Shown piece after piece: positions 21,439 through 27,756 of a stretch of DNA of 33,775 nt. Source of the DNA: Christensenella sp. UBA3857 (GTDB taxonomy: Bacteria > Bacillota > Clostridia > Christensenellales > CAG-138); assembly GCA_002392505.1 (NCBI GenBank), contig DGHD01000030.1, positions 1 through 33,775 of the forward strand, read 5' to 3'. The notes under the pieces are model-generated. The model was not told the origin of the DNA. It saw only the letters and a list, made by a program, of their open reading frames with translations, and did no database searches. Position numbers and translations under genes: made by a program. How positions within the stretch are numbered: the stretch's first letter is position 1; every line of letters starts with the position of its first letter.

Positions 21439-24096
21439 TTACTTTTTGAGCTCCGCTATGCGGGCGAGCAGCTTCTCATAGAGCTCCTTCGCGGCGGCGA
21501 GCTTCGCTCTTTCCTCGTTCACGACCTTTTCGGGCGCCTTCGCCATGAAGCCCTGATTCGAGAGCTTGCCTTCCGCGCGCTTTATCTCGCCCTCTATGCG
21601 GACGCGTTCCTTATCGAGGCGCGCGAGCTCCTTCTCAATATCGATGAGCTCGTTCAGGGGGATGAACGCGTCGCCCACGCGGGAAACGACGGAGACCGCG
21701 TCGGGCGCGATGCCTTCCTTGTCGAGCTTTACCGTCACCTCGGAAGCGCCGGCGAGCTTGTTGAAGTAGGGCGCCGCCTCGCGCACGGAGTTCACGTTTG
21801 CCTCGGCGGTAACAATGAACATATGCGCGCGCTTTGCGGGGGGCACGTTCATCTCTGCGCGCACGTTCCTTATCGCGCGGACGAGCTCCATTATGCCGTC
21901 CATGCACTCCGCGTCGGAAGCGAAATCGAAGCCTTCCTCATATTTGGGCCAGCTCTCGAGCATTATCGTCTCGCCGGAGCCGGGCAGCCTGGTATAGATA
22001 TCCTCCGTAATGAAGGGCATAAACGGGTGCAGAAGCTTCATCGAATCGCCGAGCACGCGCACGAGTATCGCGCGGACGTTCTTCTTGGCTTCCTCATCCT
22101 CGCCGTAGAGGCGGGGCTTCGCCATCTCGATGTACCAGTCGCAGAGCTCCGTCCAGATGAAGGAGTAGATCTTCTCCACCGCGAGATTGAGGTCGAACGA
22201 ATCGATGTTCTGGGTCGCCTCGCGCACGATGTTGTTGAGCCGCGACAGTATCCACTTATCGGCAATGTCGAGCTTCGTCATGTCGATATCGCCTATCTCG
22301 CCTTCGCCGAGATTCATCATCACGAAGCGGGAGGCGTTGTACACCTTGTTGCAGAAATTCCTTGCGGCTTCGACCTTTTTGATCTGGAAGCGCATATCGG
22401 TGCCCGCGGCGGTGCCGCTCGTAAGAGAGAAGCGCAGCGAATCCGCGCCGTAATCCTTTATTATCTCAAGCGGATCTATGCCATTGCCCAGGGACTTCGA
22501 CATCTTTCTGCCGAGCTCGTCCCTTACCATGCCGTGTATGAACACGTGATCGAAGGGGACCTCGTCCATGGCGTAGAGCCCGAACATTATCATCCTCGCG
22601 ATCCAGAAGAACACGAGATCGTAGCCCGTGGCGAGGGTAGACGTGGGATAGTAGTACTTGAGCTCCTCCGTCTTCTCGGGCCAGCCGAGCGTGGAGAAGG
22701 GCCACATACCCGAGGAGAACCAGGTATCGAGCACGTCCTCATCCTGATGCATGGCGCCGCCGCACTTGGGGCATTTCGCGGGCGCTTCCGCCGCGACGAC
22801 GGTCTCGCCGCAGTCGTCGCAGTAATAGGCGGGGATCCTGTGCCCCCACCAGAGCTGGCGGGAGATGCACCAATCCTTTATGTTGTACATCCAGTTGAAA
22901 TAGGTCTGCGCGTACCTTTCGGGCACGAACTTGATGCGCCCGTCCTCCACCGCCTTTATAGCGGGCTCGGCAAGGTCCTTAATAGCCACGAACCACTGCT
23001 TGGAGACCATCGGCTCGATGGTGGTATGGCAACGGTAGCAGGTGCCTACGTTATGCGTATAGGGCTCCACCTTTACAAGGCTGCCCGCCTTTTCGAGATC
23101 CTCCACGAACACCTTGCGGCATTCCTTCGTGGTGAGCCCCGCGTAGCTTCCGCCGAGCTCGTTTATATGCCCGTCCTCTGTGAAGACGCACATGCCGGGA
23201 AGCCCCGTCCTGATGCCCACCTCGAAGTCGTTGGGATCGTGCGAGGGGGTGATCTTCACGGCGCCGGTGCCGAAATCCATCTCGACGTATTCATCCGCCA
23301 CGATGGGTATCTCCCTGCCCACGACGGGCACAACGACCGTCTTGCCGACCAGATCGGCATAGCGCTCGTCGTTGGGGTTGACCGCGATGCCCGTATCGCC
23401 GAGGATCGTCTCCGGGCGGGTGGTGGCGACGGTTATCGAATAGCTCTTGTCCGGCGCGTCGTAACGGACGTGCCAGAGGTTGGAGGGCTGCTCCTCAAAT
23501 TCCACCTCGGCGTTCGAGATGGCGGTCTTGCAGCAGGGACACCAGTTGACGATGCGGTCGCCGCGGTAGATCTTGCCCTTGTTGTAAAGGTCGATGAACA
23601 CCTTCTGAACGGCTTTGGAACAGCCTTCGTCCATGGTGAAGCGCTCGCGCTCCCAATCGCAGGAGGAGCCCAGCTTCCTTAGCTGCTTGACTATCCTGCC
23701 GCCGAATTCGTCCCTCCACGCCCAGGCGCGGCGCATGAACTCATCGCGGCCGATATCCTTTTTGGTAAGCCCTTCCTTCGCCATGCGCTCGACGATCTTG
23801 ACCTCCGTCGCGATGGAGGCGTGATCCGTGCCGGGCAGCCACAGCGTTTCGTAGCCGCACATGCGCTTGTAGCGGATCAGTATGTCCTGCATGGTCTCGT
23901 CAAGCGCGTGCCCCATGTGGAGCTGACCCGTAATGTTGGGCGGCGGTATGACGATGGTGTAGGGCTTTTTGTCGGGATTAGGAGCGGAATGGAAATACCC
24001 CGACTCCTCCCACTTTTTGTAAAGACGATCCTCAACTGCCGAGGGATCGTACGTTTTGGGCATTTCTTCAATGCCCGTCCTGTGTTCTTCACACAT
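21439..24096 (-). CDS. valS: Valine--tRNA ligase
   Basis: Class I aminoacyl-tRNA synthetase of 885 residues that charges tRNA-Val and edits threonine. The HIGH motif appears as HMGH at 60-63 within PPPNITGQLHMGHAL, and KMSKS at 531-535. The large CP1 editing insertion, the anticodon-binding domain and a C-terminal coiled-coil arm with ELARLDKERVRIEGE-type heptads (about 815-885) are all present, giving the usual ValS length. The start is ATG 24096 behind GGAGGT, 8 bases spaced; a second in-frame Met lies 11 residues on. An apparent extension to 24249 is the T-box leader read in frame, and is rejected. Control is by the T-box upstream. Confidence 0.97.
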   Translation of the reverse strand: MCEEHRTGIEEMPKTYDPSAVEDRLYKKWEESGYFHSAPNPDKKPYTIVIPPPNITGQLHMGHALDETMQDILIRYKRMCGYETLWLPGTDHASIATEVKIVERMAKEGLTKKDIGRDEFMRRAWAWRDEFGGRIVKQLRKLGSSCDWERERFTMDEGCSKAVQKVFIDLYNKGKIYRGDRIVNWCPCCKTAISNAEVEFEEQPSNLWHVRYDAPDKSYSITVATTRPETILGDTGIAVNPNDERYADLVGKTVVVPVVGREIPIVADEYVEMDFGTGAVKITPSHDPNDFEVGIRTGLPGMCVFTEDGHINELGGSYAGLTTKECRKVFVEDLEKAGSLVKVEPYTHNVGTCYRCHTTIEPMVSKQWFVAIKDLAEPAIKAVEDGRIKFVPERYAQTYFNWMYNIKDWCISRQLWWGHRIPAYYCDDCGETVVAAEAPAKCPKCGGAMHQDEDVLDTWFSSGMWPFSTLGWPEKTEELKYYYPTSTLATGYDLVFFWIARMIMFGLYAMDEVPFDHVFIHGMVRDELGRKMSKSLGNGIDPLEIIKDYGADSLRFSLTSGTAAGTDMRFQIKKVEAARNFCNKVYNASRFVMMNLGEGEIGDIDMTKLDIADKWILSRLNNIVREATQNIDSFDLNLAVEKIYSFIWTELCDWYIEMAKPRLYGEDEEAKKNVRAILVRVLGDSMKLLHPFMPFITEDIYTRLPGSGETIMLESWPKYEEGFDFASDAECMDGIMELVRAIRNVRAEMNVPPAKRAHMFIVTAEANVNSVREAAPYFNKLAGASEVTVKLDKEGIAPDAVSVVSRVGDAFIPLNELIDIEKELARLDKERVRIEGEIKRAEGKLSNQGFMAKAPEKVVNEERAKLAAAKELYEKLLARIAELKK

Positions 24097-24120
24097 TTTT
24101 TTGTACCTCCGAACAAAATA

Positions 24121-24366
24121 ATACGTCCCTCCCGCCAAAGGACGAGAGGGACGCTCGTGGTACCACCTTTGTTGAACGGGGCTTGCCCCGCTCCACTTGA
24201 TATGCGCTGTATCGGGCGCGCCCGTTCCCGCTCCCCGGGCGACCTTCACGGACCCTTATGCCGATGGCTTTCACCTGACCCATCTCTCTTATAGACAACG
24301 GTTTTCCGCTACTCCTCCCGGATCAAAACAGGGGATATAAGCTTATGCGAAAACAAGCTTCGCATT
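24121..24366 (-). promoter_or_regulatory. Valine T-box leader of valS
   Basis: The T-box sequence AGGTGGTACCACG (reverse complement of 24156-24168) sits upstream of a terminator with stem GTCCCTC/GAGGGAC (24146-24152 with 24125-24131) and a T-rich tail. Further upstream are Stem I features: a GGGAGGAGTAG segment, AGAGAG, GGTGAAAGCC and CCGTGAAGG. The GTC at 24251-24253, just before CGTGAAGG, is the best specifier codon (Val). Uncharged tRNA-Val would bind the specifier and T-box loop and stop termination. Confidence 0.92.
24125..24152 (-). terminator. T-box regulated terminator
   Basis: Competing terminator of the valS leader: 7-bp outer stem GTCCCTC/GAGGGAC with extra inner pairs, followed by GTATTATTTT. 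It shares bases with the antiterminator that forms around the T-box sequence. Confidence 0.85.
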
Positions 24367-24373
24367 AAAGTTT

Positions 24374-24402
24374 ATTATAACCGTCCTTTTGCAAAGTGTC
24401 AA
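24374..24402 (-). promoter_or_regulatory. Perfect consensus promoter of the valS leader
   Basis: On the minus strand TTGACA (24397-24402), 17-base spacer, TATAAT (24374-24379). The -35 hexamer lies just beyond the stop of the next gene (24406). Read-through from that gene is possible because no terminator lies between. Confidence 0.9.
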
Positions 24403-24405
24403 CAC

Positions 24406-25725
24406 CTATTTTTCGAGATCCCTTTCCGAATCGAGTTCGAAAGGTTCAAGCCCGTAACCCTTCAACAAAGGAAGGAGCGTTTCCTCCGTGAAATCCTCGT
24501 CCGCGGAGCCGTCCAGGTCAAGTTTTCGTCCATCCTTCATTATAAGAAGATACGAGCCGCGTTCGATCCTTTCGCCGCTGTCGTTATACCTTGCCTTTAC
24601 ATGGACGAGAGCGTCTATATCGGAATAACGGTATTCCTCCCTTGCAAGAAGGTTCCTCTCTCTCGGTCCGTCAAGGCGGTCTTCATAGACCCTCAGCCCG
24701 GCAAAGTCTATCACGAAGACAAGTGCTGCAGCCACGGTAATCGTTACGCCGAAAAGAACGGATGCAAGAACGTTAGTGGCTTTGTCGTTTTGAAGCGAAT
24801 CGAGCTTGTTGATCGCAGCAGAGCTCTTGGGCATGAGCAGTCTTGCCGTCTTGCGGCGAAGGGCTATCGCGCCGAACAACGCAGGGATCCCGGCTAAAAC
24901 CAACGGAAAATACCAGGGCGCCGTATACACGGCAATGCAGCCGACGCCGAAAAGCTTGGAAACCGTAAAATGAACAATTATCAGCAATATCGCCGTAATG
25001 ACGAACGGTATGAACGGGGCTGTGAAATAAAGCAGGCGCGCTTTTTTCTCGATGGCGGCAAACGCTTTAACGGCATTCGCCTCGTTCGGCATCGGTGAGA
25101 ACTCCCCGCCGCTGTTTTTAAGCTTTTCCATGAGTCGTTTTTGATAATCGAATATCTTCTTTTTTCGACTCTTCTTCTCATAGAGCGCGACGGCTTTATC
25201 GTTTTTTCCGAGCAAAAGCGCCTTATACGGATTCGCCGTCGTGTAGCTTAAAAGCACGAGATCGTCCCTGGAATATCCGCTTATATCTGTAAACATGAGC
25301 TTTCGCTCAAGGGAGTCCTCGGGATCCAAATTCCTTTCAAGAGGCAAAAGTCCCTCGTCGACGGAATTCTCAATCTCCTTTATATGGTCGTTCAATACAG
25401 CCGCAAGCGCATTGAAACAGGCTTCCAGCCTTGCTTCATCCTCTATCATGGAGAAAAAAGTCGCGCGGAACTCATCCGTGCCCAGCTCCGAGAATATCTC
25501 CGGCAGGAAATAGTATTTTTCGTTGTTTTTATTTGGATATATGCGGCAGAAGAGTACATTTTTCGTTGTAAGCACAAGCGACTTTCTTATCGCGTATTCC
25601 AACCTGATCACGCGGCGCAGCATCGTAAAGCGAATTTCCTTGCGGTCCGCTTCGTAACGCGTCCAAATAACGTCGTTTTTCTTTGCCTCTTCTTCGCAAA
25701 GCTCCCTGAATCTGTCCTCCAGCAC
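24406..25725 (-). CDS. Membrane protein of unknown function with internal two-to-four helix block
   Basis: A 439-residue protein starting at GTG 25725, behind AAGGAGG with 10 bases spacing. The soluble N-terminal half (about 1-220) is charged and helical and contains a basic patch EKKSRKKKIF. Hydrophobic helices follow: AILLIIVHFTV, a Trp/Pro-rich pair near 265-300 and an AAALVFVIDFAGL segment near 345. A soluble C-terminal domain (about 355-439) with YSDIDALVHVKAR, ERGSYLLIMKDGRKLDLDG and a closing LLPLLKGYG helix resembles PH-like YcxB/bacterial-PH-type folds, but I do not recognise a family. It precedes the valS leader on the same strand with no terminator. Confidence 0.65.
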   Translation of the reverse strand: MLEDRFRELCEEEAKKNDVIWTRYEADRKEIRFTMLRRVIRLEYAIRKSLVLTTKNVLFCRIYPNKNNEKYYFLPEIFSELGTDEFRATFFSMIEDEARLEACFNALAAVLNDHIKEIENSVDEGLLPLERNLDPEDSLERKLMFTDISGYSRDDLVLLSYTTANPYKALLLGKNDKAVALYEKKSRKKKIFDYQKRLMEKLKNSGGEFSPMPNEANAVKAFAAIEKKARLLYFTAPFIPFVITAILLIIVHFTVSKLFGVGCIAVYTAPWYFPLVLAGIPALFGAIALRRKTARLLMPKSSAAINKLDSLQNDKATNVLASVLFGVTITVAAALVFVIDFAGLRVYEDRLDGPRERNLLAREEYRYSDIDALVHVKARYNDSGERIERGSYLLIMKDGRKLDLDGSADEDFTEETLLPLLKGYGLEPFELDSERDLEK

Positions 25726-25748
25726 GATCAAGGCACCTCCTTGGAAAA

Positions 25749-25777
25749 AGTATAGGATAAACAACGCGGATTGTCAA
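25749..25777 (-). promoter_or_regulatory. Promoter of the unknown membrane-protein gene
   Basis: On the minus strand TTGACA (25772-25777), 17-base spacer, TATACT (25749-25754), just ahead of the AAGGAGG site. Confidence 0.78.
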
Positions 25778-25799
25778 GCCGCCGCGCGAGCAAAAGACG

Positions 25800-26050
25800 A
25801 AGGACGTTCAACCTGTTTTCATCGGTAAAACGAAATCGGGAAGCAGATATTTCTTGGAAGCTCCCCTCATCCACCGCTCGTTCAAGAGCGGTCCCCCTTC
25901 CCCACGGGGAAGGCTAAAAAGTCGGAAGCAAAAAAACGCCCCCCTTGCGTAAAGTGGGGGTGCCTCCGTATGGAGGCGGGGGGATCGGCCGATCCGGGCT
26001 TCGTTTGTGTTCCGGCTTGCCCCCTTTCCCCAGGGGGGAATGCCGGACGG
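25800..26050. repeat. Non-coding, hairpin-rich repeat block (dispersed repeat copy 2)
   Basis: About 250 bases with no gene. The 27-base segment 25875-25901 is the exact reverse complement of 9746-9772 and contains a CGCTC/GAGCG hairpin. Next come CCCCC...GGGGG pairing, GCCTCC (25962-25967) with GGAGGC (25972-25977) around GTAT, the 14-bp palindrome GGATCGGCCGATCC (25982-25995) and a CCCCTTTCCCCAGGGG-type inverted word near 26020-26038. It lies between the divergent membrane-protein and MFS promoters. Confidence 0.7.
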
Positions 26051-26065
26051 AAGTATATAATTATG

Positions 26066-26094
26066 TTGTAATATGCCGCGGGATATGTTAAAAT
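26066..26094 (+). promoter_or_regulatory. Promoter of the MFS/GPH transporter gene
   Basis: TTGTAA (26066-26071), 17-base spacer, TAAAAT (26089-26094), 41 bases before the start codon. Confidence 0.7.
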
Positions 26095-26134
26095 GTGTAA
26101 AGACCCCAGCAAATCTTATCCGGAGGGAACATAA

Positions 26135-27685
26135 ATGAAGCTCAATTATTGGCGCACGATATGCGTCGGATTCGCGTTCTTTCTCATCTGCGCGTTCTGG
26201 CAGGCTTACGACAGCATTATCCCCAAAATACTGACCGATAAATTCGGCATGGCGCAGGGCTGGTCAGGCGTTGTTATGGCGCTCGACAACGTGCTCGCGC
26301 TGTTCATGCTGCCGATATTCGGCGCGCTTTCCGACAAGTCGAAGTCCCGCTTCGGCAGGAGGACGCCCTTCATCGTGATCGGCACGGTGATCGCCGTTAT
26401 CGCGTTCGTCGGACTCTCGTTCGTTGACAACGCGCAGCTCGGCAAGCTCGATACCGCGGCGAATTTCGATCAGAAGGCCGTGCATACCGTCTATGAGGAC
26501 ACCGATATCGCGAACGCGACCCTCAAGACCCACGAGGGCGAGGAATACGTGCTTTCCGAAAAATACTCCTTGGAAGAGCTCGATTCCGTGATCGGCAAGG
26601 CCATGCAGGGCGATAAGGAAGCGCTTGCCGAATGGGAGGAATACTTCGTGCCCGCCCGTCAGGCTTACGCCGCGAAGACTGCCGCGGGCAACAAGCTGAT
26701 ACTCGTCATATTCATGGCGGTGCTGATGGTAACGCTCGTCGCGATGAGCACCTTCCGCTCCCCCGCCGTCGCGCTGATGCCGGACGTTACGATAAAGCCG
26801 CTCCGCTCCAAGGCGAACGCGGTCATCAACCTGATGGGCTCCTTCGGCGGCATACTGGTGCTTGCGCTCGGCATAGTATTCGGCACGGGCAAGACGCAGA
26901 ACTCCATGATGAGCTACGTAGTCTTCTTCACCGTGATCGCCGCGATAATGCTGATCGCGCTCGTACTGTTCCTCATCACCGTAAGGGAGCCGAAATTCGT
27001 CCGCGAAATGGAGGCTGAATCGAAGCGCTTCGGCATCGACGACAGCGCCGACGACGACGGCTCCGGCACGAGAAAGCTCTCGAAGGGCGAGCTCGCGAGC
27101 CTCATACTGATACTCGCCTCCGTCGCGCTGTGGTTCTTCGGCTACAACGCGGTAACGAGCAAATACTCCGTCTACGCGGGCAAGGTATTGAATCTCGACT
27201 ATAACATGACGCTCATAATCGCGCAGGCGGCGGCGATAATCTCCTACCTGCCCGTCGGCATCATCTCCTCGAAGATCGGCCGCAAAAAGGCGATACTCGC
27301 GGGCGTCGTAATGCTGGCCGTTTCGTTCCTCGTGGCGGCGTTCCTCCGCGCGGGCAGCCCCGCAATGCTCATGAACGCCATGTTCGCTCTCGCCGGCATC
27401 GGCTGGGCGACGATCAACGTAAACTCCTTCCCGATGGTCGTGGAGCTTGCGAAGGGCGGCAACGTGGGCAAATACACCGGCTACTACTACACCGCGTCCA
27501 TGGCGGCGCAGGTATTGACCCCCATCCTCTCCGGCTTCCTTATGGACGCCTTCGGATTGAGCATACTCTTCCCCTATGCCGTTTGCTTCGTCGCTCTCGC
27601 CTTCGTGACGATGCTCTTCGTAAAGCACGGCGACAATAAGCCCGTCGCGAAGAAGGGTCTCGAAGCGCTGGACGTAGGCGACTGA
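26135..27685 (+). CDS. MFS transporter, sugar GPH/SLC45-like
   Basis: A 516-residue polytopic transporter. The first helices carry the signature FGALSDKSKSRFGRRTP in the loop between helices 2 and 3 (about 64-82), the form used by glycoside-pentoside-hexuronide and SLC45-type sugar symporters. About 12 membrane helices are visible. Oddity: between the third and fourth helix (about 97-187) there is a ~90-residue hydrophilic insertion with acidic and helical character. A cytoplasmic central loop lies near 285-320 with DDSADDDGSG. ATG 26135 follows GGAGGG. No catabolic or glycosidase gene adjoins, so the sugar is unknown. Confidence 0.85.
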   Translation: MKLNYWRTICVGFAFFLICAFWQAYDSIIPKILTDKFGMAQGWSGVVMALDNVLALFMLPIFGALSDKSKSRFGRRTPFIVIGTVIAVIAFVGLSFVDNAQLGKLDTAANFDQKAVHTVYEDTDIANATLKTHEGEEYVLSEKYSLEELDSVIGKAMQGDKEALAEWEEYFVPARQAYAAKTAAGNKLILVIFMAVLMVTLVAMSTFRSPAVALMPDVTIKPLRSKANAVINLMGSFGGILVLALGIVFGTGKTQNSMMSYVVFFTVIAAIMLIALVLFLITVREPKFVREMEAESKRFGIDDSADDDGSGTRKLSKGELASLILILASVALWFFGYNAVTSKYSVYAGKVLNLDYNMTLIIAQAAAIISYLPVGIISSKIGRKKAILAGVVMLAVSFLVAAFLRAGSPAMLMNAMFALAGIGWATINVNSFPMVVELAKGGNVGKYTGYYYTASMAAQVLTPILSGFLMDAFGLSILFPYAVCFVALAFVTMLFVKHGDNKPVAKKGLEALDVGD

Positions 27686-27713
27686 CGAAAGCCGCTTCCC
27701 CGATAAACAGAAA

Positions 27714-27742
27714 CGCCCCGGAGGGATCATCCCTCCGGGGCG
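27714..27742. terminator. Terminator between the transporter and metallopeptidase genes
   Basis: A 12-bp perfect stem (27714-27725 with 27731-27742) and 5-base loop, followed by GTATTGTTTT on the plus strand. It lies between converging genes and has only a weak T tail on the minus strand. Confidence 0.8.
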
Positions 27743-27756
27743 GTATTGTTTTGGCG

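Noticed and set aside
21427..23682. A 751-codon plus-strand frame opposite valS
   Set aside because: It is the shadow of the valS coding sequence; no homology-like motifs and no start signals, whereas valS is complete on the minus strand.
24097..24249. Upstream extension of valS to 24249
   Set aside because: The extension is the T-box leader translated in frame; the AGGTGGTACC motif and terminator fix its RNA role.
25800..26050. CRISPR or tandem repeat array in the hairpin-rich gap
   Set aside because: The words are single inverted repeats of different sequence, not regularly spaced direct repeats with spacers.
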